DNA of 64,000 nucleotides from Oscillospiraceae bacterium (GCA_017508045.1 JAFVZT010000031.1:72305-136304), one strand, 5' to 3'; positions 20,361-29,001 are shown, numbered from the stretch's first letter. Numbers and translations are program-made. The notes: generated from the sequence alone by a model not told the origin.

Positions 20361-20700
20361 TTTGTACAAATTCACTAAATAGGTAAATGACTTTTACCCA
20401 CATAAAATTAGCAAAACGTCATCACTGTTTTCTAGATATGGTATCGAAACTGAGCCTGCGTTCTATATCTAGAAACTGCGTCTTATTTACATATGTTAGT
20501 TAAGCGAGTTAACATAATGCTGTTTACATAAAAATTGTCATAATATACAAAAATCGATTATTTAACCATATTTACTTGCTTTTGCGTAAAAACTGGTGTA
20601 TAGTATTCAAGAATATGTAGATTAATTATCTTTTACGAGTTTATTACATAATTTTTATGATTACTGCACCGGATACCAAGCAAGACACCGGAGAGTAATT
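20361..20700. other. AT-rich intergenic region with an 11 bp inverted repeat
   Basis: No gene is seen in these 340 bp. The notable feature is an 11 bp inverted repeat, TTTCTAGATAT (20429-20439) with ATATCTAGAAA (20465-20475), spaced by 25 bp. A second, imperfect dyad around TTAGTTAAGCGAGTTAACA lies at about 20494-20515. They may be protein-binding sites or an RNA hairpin ahead of the spoIIM-like/xerD unit. Confidence 0.4.
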
Positions 20701-21225
20701 GTGTTTGGTTTTAACTTATTCGTTGCACGTTATAAAGAAAAAATTAATATTTCCAAATTGTTGTTTTTTCTGTGTTGGTTCATAGGACTGTTTGTTGGAG
20801 TTAATCTTTCCACATATTTTTATGAGCTTCTGCGACCAATGATTTCCTCGATACCGGAAAGTAGTAGCTTGTTTCACAATAAGATTATTGCGCATATGAT
20901 TCCTTTTTTTGTGTCAATTTTTCTTTTAAGAAGCCGCGTGCCTTTCTTGCTTTTTCCCGTAATATTTCTCAAGGCAATAAGCTTCGGATTATTTACGAGC
21001 AGTTTGTATTTTTCCTTCGGTGACGCAGGTTGGCTGTGTATTGCTCTTTTTTGTTTTTCTGATTGCGTTTCGGTTATTGTTCTTTTGTGGTTTTGGTATC
21101 GTGGGATTGTTAAGCAGGATGATTGTATTTTGCGAAATTCCACCTTAGGTTTTATACTCGTTTTCTTAATCATTTGCTTTGAACATATCTTTATAGCACC
21201 GTTTACATTGATTTTGTTTCATTAA
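20701..21225 (+). CDS. Polytopic membrane protein, possibly a diverged SpoIIM
   Basis: A 174-residue protein with about five membrane segments. It is located 26 bp before xerD, a place taken by spoIIM in many spore formers. The arrangement resembles SpoIIM (DUF95): an N-terminal helix with a G-rich stretch (CWFIGLFVGVNL), then a long loop, then FPVIFLKAISFGLFTSSL, which fits the conserved IKGIVVGFTVGFL-type segment, and a short loop with DAGW. SpoIIM is part of the DMP peptidoglycan-degrading machine that drives engulfment. Sequence identity is low, so the call rests on context and topology. The start is GTG with GGAGAG upstream. Confidence 0.5.
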   Translation: MFGFNLFVARYKEKINISKLLFFLCWFIGLFVGVNLSTYFYELLRPMISSIPESSSLFHNKIIAHMIPFFVSIFLLRSRVPFLLFPVIFLKAISFGLFTSSLYFSFGDAGWLCIALFCFSDCVSVIVLLWFWYRGIVKQDDCILRNSTLGFILVFLIICFEHIFIAPFTLILFH

Positions 21226-21251
21226 ATTTTTTGGAAAGGTTTGCAAGGTTC

Positions 21252-22136
21252 ATGTTGGATTTACTAAAGGCCTATGAAAATTATCTTTCTAAGGTAAAAA
21301 AGGCATCCAACAATACAATTTCTTCATATATGCGTGATTTGCACCAGTTTTCTAATTGGTTGCATCAGGCGATGGAGATTGATGTAATTGATGCCACACA
21401 ACAGAATATTGCAGATTATCTTTCCCAATTGGAATCAAATGGTCGATCTTCTGCTACGGTTTCCAGAAATCTGGCAAGCATTAAGAATTTTTATGCTTAT
21501 GTAGTTTCTTCCGGTTTTCTGGAGCACACACCTGTTGCTGAAATTCGCGTCAGCAGGAGAGAGAAGCACTTGCCGCAAATCCTTACTGGGCGGGAAATTG
21601 AGCTTTTGCTCTCCCAGCCTGTTTGTGTCGATGCCAAGGGATATCGTGATAAAGCGATGCTGGAAACGATGTATGCAACTGGGATTCGTGTCAGCGAATT
21701 AATTGAATTAGATATTGACGATGTGAATTTGGAACAGGGCATTATTAAATGCAATAACTCCAAAAAATCTCGGATAATTCCTTTATATCCCGCTGCACTA
21801 AAGGCACTAGGCACTTATTTACGGGAGATTAGAGACGGAATTGTTGCAAGCCCGAATGAAAGAGCGTTGTTTCTCAATGTTAACGGTGTTCGTATGAGCC
21901 GGCAAGGTTTTTGGAAAATCTTAAAGCATTATCAGGAAACGGCGCACATCGAAAAAGAGATCACACCGCATACCCTAAGACACAGCTTTGCAGTCCATCT
22001 GTTAGAGAATGGTGCGGATATTGGATCATTGCAAGAACTGATGGGACATTGTGACATTTCCTCTACTCAGATGTATACGCATCTTATTAATCAAAAAATT
22101 AAATCTGTCTACAAAAAGTGTCATCCAAAAGCATAA
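21252..22136 (+). CDS. xerD: Tyrosine recombinase XerD
   Basis: A 294-residue site-specific recombinase that resolves chromosome dimers at dif with XerC. The SAM-like N-terminal domain (LKAYENYLSKVKKASNNTISSYMRDL) is followed by the catalytic domain with Arg in ATGIRVSELI, HTLRHSFAVHLL, the second His in LMGHCDISSTQ and the Tyr nucleophile in MYTHL. ATG 21252 is preferred; an upstream TTG (21231) adds seven residues but has no ribosome binding site. The spoIIM-like gene lies directly upstream. Confidence 0.9.
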   Translation: MLDLLKAYENYLSKVKKASNNTISSYMRDLHQFSNWLHQAMEIDVIDATQQNIADYLSQLESNGRSSATVSRNLASIKNFYAYVVSSGFLEHTPVAEIRVSRREKHLPQILTGREIELLLSQPVCVDAKGYRDKAMLETMYATGIRVSELIELDIDDVNLEQGIIKCNNSKKSRIIPLYPAALKALGTYLREIRDGIVASPNERALFLNVNGVRMSRQGFWKILKHYQETAHIEKEITPHTLRHSFAVHLLENGADIGSLQELMGHCDISSTQMYTHLINQKIKSVYKKCHPKA

Positions 22137-22145
22137 TAAAATTAC

Positions 22146-22178
22146 AAACCCTGCCATTTGGCAGGGTTTTGTCTTGAT
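22146..22178 (+). terminator. Terminator after xerD
   Basis: A perfect 10 bp stem (AAACCCTGCC at 22146-22155 with GGCAGGGTTT at 22160-22169) and a 4-base loop are followed by TGTCTTG. Confidence 0.75.
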
Positions 22179-22232
22179 AATATATGAATTTTGTGTTAAA
22201 TTTAGTACATTAGATTATAAGGAGGTAATTAG

Positions 22233-23822
22233 ATGGATGTCCTTCAGATTGTTACAGCAGTAATATTTATTGTTCTTCCGGCATTGGCTCTTCTAATTTC
22301 TTTAATTAATGGTTTCAAGCGAAATATATTTCAAGCAATTGCAAGACTTGTTATGACTGTTCTTTCGATTATCGTAAGTGTGTTAATAACAAAATTTGTG
22401 TTACCTGCTACGATTTTAAAGCTGTTACCTCAAGCCGCAGGACTTATTAGCAATGATATTTTTACATATTTCTTAACTGCACACGTTGTACAGGATGCTA
22501 TTCGATTATTGTCGACAGTTTTGATTCCTGTTGTCTTTGTTTTCGTTTATATTATTGTTTCAATTCTATTTTCAATTCTATATTTGATACCCAAGAAGTT
22601 GTTATCTAATGATAGCCTCAAAAAGAAATGTAATAACGATTTACAATTAACACAGGCACAGATTAATGTGCTGGAAAACGACGATGAAACACATACAAAT
22701 AAACAGGGGAGTGGCTTTTGCTGGGGCAAATTTGCACTTCGGATAGGTGCCATTGCTTGTAGTCTTCTTTCAACGGTTTTAATTCTATCTTATTTGGCGA
22801 TTCCCTTAAACTATTATCCCAAATTGGTCGAAATTGTTTCAATTTCTGCGAATGACGATATAATTCCTGCAGAAGCAGAGACGGTAATTGATAGCATCTA
22901 TCGTCACCCGGTAAATCAATACTATTGCTTGTTTAATGATTTTTCCGTGTCCTATATGGATAGAATTTACATCCATAATGACATCGGCATTCAAGGAATG
23001 GACACACTGCACTTGCTTTTTTCCGTGTTCAATGAGTTTTCCGCAATGGGCGACGGTGAGCTGGATTATAAATTATTCTACAGGTTAGCTGATGGACTTG
23101 ATAACAACCAGCTTCTTGACGATATCCTGACAAACACGGCACACGACGCATTTCAGACCTGGGACAGGGGAGAAGTGTGGTTGGGATTAGAGCCAATAAC
23201 GCTTGTTAATGAGTCAGTTTCGAAAGAACTGTATTCTTATTTTACAAATTGTGAAAGCATTACTTCTGCATTGCGTATGTTGGGTGATGCGTTTGCTATG
23301 CAGCAAGTTATGAGTGGCAACGGTTCGGTCGAGGAAATCATTATAGAAGTATTTAATAACATCAACGAGGATACAATTAAACTGCTGGATGAGGTGCTTT
23401 CAGAGGACCTGCTTACTGGGATAGTCGGCGATGCCAATGAAGCGGCCGGAGAAGTTGTATCTGTTTTTGTGGATGTTCTTTCCGGCGTTGCTACGGACAT
23501 AAAGGGTAATTCTGATCTGTCTGATGAAGAAAAAGCAACTCAACTCCAGGCTGAGGCAAAGGCTGTAGCAACATTAATTACCGTTATTCAAGAGCCTGAA
23601 AATATTACGCCGAAAGCAATTGTTGACTGTGTTGTCGATTCTAAAATTATCGGAAATACAATACAGAATTTAACTGATAACGGAGCTACCAAGAATCCGC
23701 TAAACATTGCTGGGACATTTGATAAATCATTTGTTAACGGCGTAATGGATTGCTTGGAGGACGAGGGCGTCCCTCAGACAAGCGAGCTATACAAATCAAT
23801 ACTTGCATTCATTGGAAAGTGA
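22233..23822 (+). CDS. Large membrane protein with CvpA-like N-terminus, function unknown
   Basis: A 529-residue protein. The first ~200 residues hold about four to five membrane helices, and the segment LALLISLINGFKRNIFQAIARLVMTVLSIIVS resembles the start of CvpA-family proteins (D-x8-NG/RGF-K/R-G). The following ~300 residues are soluble and acidic, probably outside the cell, with no recognised domain; C-terminal stretches are helical (EVVSVFVDVLSGVATDIKG). AAGGAGG lies 7 bp before the ATG. It is transcribed alone. Confidence 0.7.
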   Translation: MDVLQIVTAVIFIVLPALALLISLINGFKRNIFQAIARLVMTVLSIIVSVLITKFVLPATILKLLPQAAGLISNDIFTYFLTAHVVQDAIRLLSTVLIPVVFVFVYIIVSILFSILYLIPKKLLSNDSLKKKCNNDLQLTQAQINVLENDDETHTNKQGSGFCWGKFALRIGAIACSLLSTVLILSYLAIPLNYYPKLVEIVSISANDDIIPAEAETVIDSIYRHPVNQYYCLFNDFSVSYMDRIYIHNDIGIQGMDTLHLLFSVFNEFSAMGDGELDYKLFYRLADGLDNNQLLDDILTNTAHDAFQTWDRGEVWLGLEPITLVNESVSKELYSYFTNCESITSALRMLGDAFAMQQVMSGNGSVEEIIIEVFNNINEDTIKLLDEVLSEDLLTGIVGDANEAAGEVVSVFVDVLSGVATDIKGNSDLSDEEKATQLQAEAKAVATLITVIQEPENITPKAIVDCVVDSKIIGNTIQNLTDNGATKNPLNIAGTFDKSFVNGVMDCLEDEGVPQTSELYKSILAFIGK

Positions 23823-23834
23823 TAATGAAATATT

Positions 23835-23866
23835 ATTGGGAGGATAACAACGGTTATCCTCCCAAT
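23835..23866. terminator. Hairpin between convergent genes (CvpA-like and pfkA)
   Basis: A perfect 14 bp stem (23835-23848 with 23853-23866) and a 4-base loop occupy nearly the whole gap between two convergent genes. Confidence 0.7.
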
Positions 23867-23869
23867 ATG

Positions 23870-24841
23870 CTATATTCCTGTCATTGCCGCAAGCACATCG
23901 ACTTCAATCGCCTGTATATTGCGTTTCATAGACAGGCCTTCTCGAATATCGACATCGGTAAAGCGACCATTTTGTGTACAAACAATACGATTTGATTTCT
24001 CCGAAAGAAGCATTTCCACTGCAAGGTATCCCATCTTGGTGGCGTTGACACGATCTCGACCGGTAGGGGAACCGCCTCTTTGAATATGTCCCAGCACAGT
24101 AACGCGGGGATCTAAATCTAATGCACTTTTGATTTTTTCAGCGATGTCTGCAGCGGAACCTGCGCCTTCAGCAACAACAATCATGTAGTGAGTAAATCCG
24201 TTCAATCTGGCCTGTCGTATTTTTTCAATAACATCTTTTTCAAAATCAATATTCTTCTCAGGAACCAGAACGGCGGTTGCACCTACTGCAAGTCCAACAT
24301 ACATAGCAAGATATCCGGCATTCCGTCCCATAACCTCGACAACCGAGCAGCGTTCGTGGGACTGCATCGTATCGCGCAACTTGTCTATACAGTCAATGGC
24401 TGTATTAGCAGCTGTATCAAATCCGATTGAATAGTTTGTGCAGCAAATATCATTGTCAATTGTAGCAGGAATGCAAATTACATTTACTCCATATTGTGAC
24501 AGTGCTTCAGCTCCGCGAAATGTACCGTCACCGCCGATTGCAATAATTCCGTCTAGTCCAAGAAATTTACAGGTCGATGCTGCTTTTTCTTGTCCTTTTG
24601 GGGATAGAAACTCATCGCTGCGGGCTGTATATAAAATTGTACCGCCTCGATTAATAATGTGACTAATGTTCTTTTCGTCCAAACGAAGAACATCTCCGGA
24701 AATAAGTCCGTTATATCCGCGTCTAATACCATAACACTCAATACCGTGATACAAAGCGGTTCGTACGATTGCGCGAACGCAGGGGTTCATTCCTGGCGCA
24801 TCACCACCGCTGGTTAAAACACCAATACGTCTGATACTCAT
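23870..24841 (-). CDS. pfkA: ATP-dependent 6-phosphofructokinase PfkA
   Basis: This enzyme phosphorylates fructose 6-phosphate to fructose 1,6-bisphosphate, the committed step of glycolysis. The product has 323 residues, the normal bacterial size. Motifs: IGVLTSGGDAPGMN at the N-terminus (ATP loop), GGDGTFRGA, the catalytic PATIDNDI and VEVMGRNAGYLA. GGD and GDGT point to ATP rather than pyrophosphate. ATG 24841 with AGGAGG 8 bp upstream is chosen; an in-frame extension upstream lacks a ribosome binding site. It is a single gene with its own sigmaA promoter. Confidence 0.95.
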   Translation of the reverse strand: MSIRRIGVLTSGGDAPGMNPCVRAIVRTALYHGIECYGIRRGYNGLISGDVLRLDEKNISHIINRGGTILYTARSDEFLSPKGQEKAASTCKFLGLDGIIAIGGDGTFRGAEALSQYGVNVICIPATIDNDICCTNYSIGFDTAANTAIDCIDKLRDTMQSHERCSVVEVMGRNAGYLAMYVGLAVGATAVLVPEKNIDFEKDVIEKIRQARLNGFTHYMIVVAEGAGSAADIAEKIKSALDLDPRVTVLGHIQRGGSPTGRDRVNATKMGYLAVEMLLSEKSNRIVCTQNGRFTDVDIREGLSMKRNIQAIEVDVLAAMTGI

Positions 24842-24907
24842 ATAAGTTTCCTCCTGTCTAATATCTGTTTTATATTCTAAACAATTTATATAGGAAAGTA
24901 AAGAATA

Positions 24908-24937
24908 ATTATAAACTAAATCATCTACTGACTTCAA
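24908..24937 (-). promoter_or_regulatory. sigmaA promoter for pfkA
   Basis: On the minus strand, TTGAAG (24937-24932) and TATAAT (24913-24908) are separated by 18 bp, giving a leader of about 60 bases before the pfkA start. Confidence 0.6.
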
Positions 24938-25193
24938 TGACAAATTGAATAGGGCAGTATCGTACTGCCTTTCGGTTTTTTCGATAATATGATAAGTGCA
25001 TCCGGTATTAATAAAACTTGCTTAAATCCTTTTTAACGTTAACGATTTCGTTTAATTGCTTTTCAATTAGGAATGAGGCCCACAAAACAATATCAATGCA
25101 ATTGTCCGACGTACTAACTTAAAATGTGAGCATAAACGCAGAGGGGGAGTACTCGCATACCTGAACACATTTATAACATCCCTATATGTAACG

Positions 25194-25229
25194 AACGCAA
25201 CAAAATAAAAATTTTGTTGCGTTTTAGGC
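25194..25229 (+). terminator. Strong orphan hairpin, possible terminator of a small RNA
   Basis: AACGCAACAAAAT pairs perfectly with ATTTTGTTGCGTT (13 bp, 4-base loop), then TTTAGG. No protein gene ends here on either strand. Confidence 0.45.
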
Positions 25230-25341
25230 AGTTTTATGATATTATATTTCCAAAAAGCATATATACCCAGCTAAACGGAATGAAATGGCTCTATTTCGGT
25301 GTTGAAATATATAATCAGAAATTCATTATAAATCTTTTCTA

Positions 25342-25369
25342 TTATATCTATTTAATTATATCTATTTAA
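25342..25369. repeat. Tandem repeat, 2 x 14 bp
   Basis: The unit TTATATCTATTTAA occurs twice in perfect tandem (25342-25355 and 25356-25369) in the AT-rich region upstream of the second recombinase gene. Confidence 0.6.
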
Positions 25370-25704
25370 TTCGAATAAGCTTACACGCGCCATATTAATT
25401 CTACGCCGCTTCCAACAAAGAACAATCCGACGAACGTTTTTTCTATTTGCTTTCTTATTTCTCTTTAATTAATTTATTACATTCAAGCAGGTTTATTCAT
25501 CAAACATTGTGTTGAAACCGGTATTAATATATATTATTGTTATCATACTGATTTTGATGTATAATGCTGATAATAATTAAATTGTATCATCTTGGTTACT
25601 TTGGATTACCCTGTTGTTATATATGAATACAACACTAAGTTAGCACATTTCTTATATAGTACATTTGTTCTATTATAAATCTACTACTTTAGGAGGAAAT
25701 TAAA

Positions 25705-26709
25705 ATGCGTTATGCCGACTGTCCGCAGATTCTAAGAGACTTTCTTACATACCATGAAAACATTAAGGGACAATCACCAAAGACGATATCTGAGTATTAT
25801 CTTGATCTGCGAATGTTTTTTCGATTTATTAAGCTAATGCGCAATGATATGCCAATCAAATCAAGGCTTGATGATATAGAGATTAAGGATATCGGCATAG
25901 AATTTATTAAAAATATAACTACATCCGATATATTTGATTTCTTATCCTACCTTGCAAACGACAGAACGCAAGACCCTGACTCCCCTGCCCCGGAGTATGG
26001 AATTTCACCGGCAGCCAGAGCCAGGAAACTATCCTCCTTAAAGTCATTTTATAAGTACTTAACCATTCGAACAAAACAGCTTGCAGATAATCCCGTTGCA
26101 GATATGGAATATCCAAAGTTGAGGAAAAGCTTACCCAAATACCTTACCTTGGAGCAATCTGCAGCGCTATTACAAGCTGTTTCGGGTCAAAATGAAAAAC
26201 GTGACTATGCGATATTAATGCTGTTTCTAAACTGCGGCATTCGGCGTAGTGAATTGGTTGGATTGAATTTAACAGACGTTTATGAAGACCGTATTCGCGT
26301 AGTGGGTAAAGGAAATAAAGAACGGTTTGTTTATTTTGGCTCATCCTGCCGTAAAGCAATTGATGCATATTTACCTGAACGAAACAAAAAGGTTTTAACG
26401 GACAATAGAGCGCTGTTTGCCTCGCGTGACGGAAACAGAATAAGTGTCACTGCAGTACACAGATTGGTAAAAAAGGCTCTGTTGCAGGCTGGTCTTGATG
26501 CGACACAGTTTTCTGCACACAAGCTGCGCCATACCGCTGCAACGATGATGCTATCCGGCGGCGTGGATATAAAAACCGTTCAGGAGGTTCTTGGACACGA
26601 AAATTTAAATACCACACAAATTTATACCCATATAGAAAGCACAGAACTCAAAATTGCAGCAGAAGCAAATCCGATCTCTAAATTGGATTTTACAGAGGAT
26701 CAAAAATAA
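25705..26709 (+). CDS. Tyrosine recombinase, XerC/XerD-like
   Basis: A 334-residue site-specific recombinase. The N-terminal SAM-like domain contains LRDFLTYHENIKGQSPKTISEYYLDL. Catalytic residues are complete: Arg in CGIRRSELVGLN, Lys in GKGNKERFV, HKLRHTAATMML, His in VLGHENLNTTQ and Tyr in IYTHIES. It carries ~30 extra N-domain residues compared with XerD at 21.3 kb. As the second Xer protein in the window it may be the XerC partner for dif recombination. The long empty upstream region would also fit a stand-alone recombinase with another target. AGGAGG lies 8 bp before the ATG. Confidence 0.85.
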   Translation: MRYADCPQILRDFLTYHENIKGQSPKTISEYYLDLRMFFRFIKLMRNDMPIKSRLDDIEIKDIGIEFIKNITTSDIFDFLSYLANDRTQDPDSPAPEYGISPAARARKLSSLKSFYKYLTIRTKQLADNPVADMEYPKLRKSLPKYLTLEQSAALLQAVSGQNEKRDYAILMLFLNCGIRRSELVGLNLTDVYEDRIRVVGKGNKERFVYFGSSCRKAIDAYLPERNKKVLTDNRALFASRDGNRISVTAVHRLVKKALLQAGLDATQFSAHKLRHTAATMMLSGGVDIKTVQEVLGHENLNTTQIYTHIESTELKIAAEANPISKLDFTEDQK

Positions 26710-26735
26710 AGGAGGGTCTCCCCTCCTTTATTTTT
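26702..26735. terminator. Bidirectional terminator between the Xer gene and radA
   Basis: A 15 bp inverted repeat centred on AAAGGAGGG (26708-26716) and CCCTCCTTT (26721-26729) has A-runs on the left and T-runs on the right, so it works for both convergent genes. Its left arm includes the last codons of the recombinase gene. Confidence 0.85.
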
Positions 26736-26741
26736 GTATTA

Positions 26742-28106
26742 TCACATAGCAACCTCAATAGCCTCGTGGAGATTTTTAACACGATATACAGTTAAGTCAC
26801 TAGGTATTTCCAATTTTTCAGACCCGTTTCTAGGGATTATGCAGTACTTAAAGCCCAATCTTGAAACTTCTGATAACCGTTGGTTCATATTAGACACGCT
26901 GCGTATTTCTCCGGTAAGCCCAATTTCGCCGATTGCAGCAAGGCTATCTAAAATCGGCTTATCACGGTATGACGACGCAACAGCCAATACAACCGGCAAA
27001 TCAGCACCCGGTTCATTCAAATTGAGTCCTCCAATAACATTGATGTAGGCATCAAATGCGCTCAATTTTAACCCTGCCCTCTTTTCAGCTACTGCCAGAA
27101 GTAAAGCGGCGCGGTTAAAATCGAAGCCGTCTGCTGTGCGACGGGGTACATTAAAAGACGTTTTTGCAACAAGCGCCTGAACCTCAGCAAGTACCGGTCG
27201 CGTACCCTCCATAATACAAGCAACACATGTTCCGGATGCGCCCTCGGGACGGCCTTCCAAAAGCATTTGTGAGGGGTTTGGTACCTCTGTCAGACCTGTA
27301 TCACCCATTTCAAATACGCCGATTTCATTTGTGGAGCCAAATCTGTTCTTTGCGGCACGTAATAGTCGATAGGAGGAATTGGCATCGCCTTCAAAATATA
27401 AAACGCAGTCGACCATATGCTCTAAAACCTTTGGGCCGGCAATGGCACCATCTTTATTGATGTGTCCAACCACAAACACGGTTATTCCTTGCATCTTTGA
27501 TAAATGCATCATAGCCATTGTACAATCCCGCACTTGTGAAACGCTGCCAGGCGTTGATTCACTGGTCTCATTAAACATTGTTTGGATTGAATCGACAATC
27601 AAAACGTCGGGAGATAATCTTTCAGCTGCAGACAAAACATTGGACAAATTTGTCTCACAGAGAACATAGAGTTCCTCCGGCATTACACCAATTCTCTGTG
27701 CGCGAAGTTTTAACTGTTTTTCGCTCTCTTCACCGGAGACATATAACACCTTTCGCTCTGCGCAAAGACTATTGCATATTTGCAACAGAAGTGTTGATTT
27801 GCCTATTCCCGGTGCACCTCCAACAAGTACAAGTGAACCTGCAACAGCACCGCCTCCCAACACACGGTCAAGCTCACCGATCCCAGTAGTAAAACGGATT
27901 TCATCAACACTGTCAATCTGGTTAATATGCCCAGGAGATTTGCTGTCAAGTGGATTAACAATTATTTTACCTTTTGATATTGGTAAGTTTTTTTCGATAT
28001 ATTCCTGAAGTGTGTTCCATTGTCCGCACGCAGGACATCTTCCTTGCCATTTTGGCGTCTCGTTGCCGCACTCAGTGCAAAAAAACACAGATTTAACCTT
28101 AGTCAA
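26742..28106 (-). CDS. radA: DNA repair protein RadA
   Basis: A 454-residue RecA-like ATPase that promotes branch migration in recombination. The N-terminal zinc finger is C-x2-C...C-x2-C (CTECGNETPKWQGRCPACG, residues 10-28), followed by Walker A GGAPGIGKST near 94, the RadA-specific KNRFGSTNE and a C-terminal Lon-protease-like domain (SFNVPRRTADGFDFNRAALLLAV). The start codon is TTG with AGGAG 10 bp upstream. A strong sigmaA promoter lies just upstream, overlapping the end of cwlD. Confidence 0.95.
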   Translation of the reverse strand: MTKVKSVFFCTECGNETPKWQGRCPACGQWNTLQEYIEKNLPISKGKIIVNPLDSKSPGHINQIDSVDEIRFTTGIGELDRVLGGGAVAGSLVLVGGAPGIGKSTLLLQICNSLCAERKVLYVSGEESEKQLKLRAQRIGVMPEELYVLCETNLSNVLSAAERLSPDVLIVDSIQTMFNETSESTPGSVSQVRDCTMAMMHLSKMQGITVFVVGHINKDGAIAGPKVLEHMVDCVLYFEGDANSSYRLLRAAKNRFGSTNEIGVFEMGDTGLTEVPNPSQMLLEGRPEGASGTCVACIMEGTRPVLAEVQALVAKTSFNVPRRTADGFDFNRAALLLAVAEKRAGLKLSAFDAYINVIGGLNLNEPGADLPVVLAVASSYRDKPILDSLAAIGEIGLTGEIRSVSNMNQRLSEVSRLGFKYCIIPRNGSEKLEIPSDLTVYRVKNLHEAIEVAM

Positions 28107-28139
28107 GATTATTCATCTCCTGTAATTTTTTCGTAATTT

Positions 28140-28168
28140 ATTATAACAGTAAACATTACTAAGGTCAA
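28140..28168 (-). promoter_or_regulatory. sigmaA promoter for radA
   Basis: On the minus strand, TTGACC (28168-28163) and TATAAT (28145-28140) are separated by 17 bp, about 35 bp before the radA start. Confidence 0.75.
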
Positions 28169-28881
28169 GATATGAGGCGATTGTGTAAGTATTGACTGGC
28201 TGCTGAAGCCAATACGCAGCAAATTTTGTTTTGATAAGCATTGTTTCTAAGTAACCAATCTTCTTGGGGGTTTGAAATAAACCCACATTCAACCAAAATT
28301 CCGGTACAGTTGATGTGCTGCATTAAATAAATACCGTCTGCCTTTTTCGCTTGCCGATTACTTTCCGGATTTAGACTTTTTTTAAAGTCATTCTGCACAG
28401 CTATTGCAAACTCCTTACTGCCATCGGTAGGTGCATAAAAAACTTGAGCGCCTTTGTAGCGACTATCTGAGAAATAATTCTGATGAATACTGATTAGCAA
28501 TCCTCTTTGTGTATTGTTAACCAGTTTAACTCTTTGCTTCAAATCGGAAACCTTCTTTGCGGCGATGCTCTCCCCTTCTGTATAAATGGATATATCGCTT
28601 TGACGTATCATCAGTGTATCAATTCCAAGTAAATGCATCAAATCATTCAATTTTATAGCGATTTCAAGGTTGATATTGCTTTCTAAAAATCCACTGCAGG
28701 ATGTTGCTCCGCCATCAACGCCACCGTGTCCAGCATCAATTATGACACATTGGCGATTATCTATTTTACTGTTTTCTGAAATAGCAGTAATTGCACGGCT
28801 GCCAAAAATGCCGGTTAACAGTAAAATGCACAGAATTAGAAGATAAATTGGCACTAAAAATGACAGACGCCTATTCCTCAT
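28165..28881 (-). CDS. cwlD: N-acetylmuramoyl-L-alanine amidase, CwlD-like
   Basis: A 238-residue amidase_3 enzyme with an N-terminal membrane anchor/signal segment (SFLVPIYLLILCILLLTG). Zinc ligands fit the family: His in IIDAGHGGVDGG, Glu in ESNINLEIA and His in ISIHQNYFSD, with the catalytic Glu in LVECGFISN. CwlD removes peptide side chains so that muramic delta-lactam can form in spore cortex. The length and the spore-coat genes next door support CwlD rather than a vegetative amidase. ATG 28881 has GAGGTG 8 bp upstream; longer starts run into the divergent cotJ promoter region. Confidence 0.85.
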   Translation of the reverse strand: MRNRRLSFLVPIYLLILCILLLTGIFGSRAITAISENSKIDNRQCVIIDAGHGGVDGGATSCSGFLESNINLEIAIKLNDLMHLLGIDTLMIRQSDISIYTEGESIAAKKVSDLKQRVKLVNNTQRGLLISIHQNYFSDSRYKGAQVFYAPTDGSKEFAIAVQNDFKKSLNPESNRQAKKADGIYLMQHINCTGILVECGFISNPQEDWLLRNNAYQNKICCVLASAASQYLHNRLIS

Positions 28882-28945
28882 AGTCAACACCTCAGAATAC
28901 TTTATGCCAAATTCAATGCTTGATGAACAATTTTCCTCATAATGC

Positions 28946-28953
28946 CATAGATT
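28946..28953 (+). promoter_or_regulatory. Candidate sigmaE -10 box for the cotJ operon
   Basis: CATAGATT lies about 48 bp before the cotJA-cotJB start. It fits the sigmaE -10 pattern (CATAnnnT) and is identical to the boxes upstream of ylbJ and yqfC. A possible but poor -35 (ACAATT) lies about 14 bp upstream. cotJ operons of Bacillus are sigmaE-dependent. Confidence 0.4.
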
Positions 28954-29001
28954 GTCAAAGAACGACAGTTCTAAACAAGAATTGATAGGAGGTATGTGAT
29001 T

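Larger units (their letters stand above)
24842..25704. other. 860 bp gene-free AT-rich region with two plus-strand hairpins
   Basis: I find no convincing gene here. Contents: the pfkA promoter; a terminator-like hairpin with 7 bp stem and T-run on the plus strand (24952-24982); a strong 13 bp hairpin (25194-25206 with 25211-25223, loop AAAA) followed by TTTAGG; and a perfect tandem repeat of a 14-base unit at 25342-25369. Two plus-strand terminator-like structures without an upstream gene suggest one or more small RNAs between ~24940 and 25230. I cannot assign them to a known RNA family. Confidence 0.45.
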
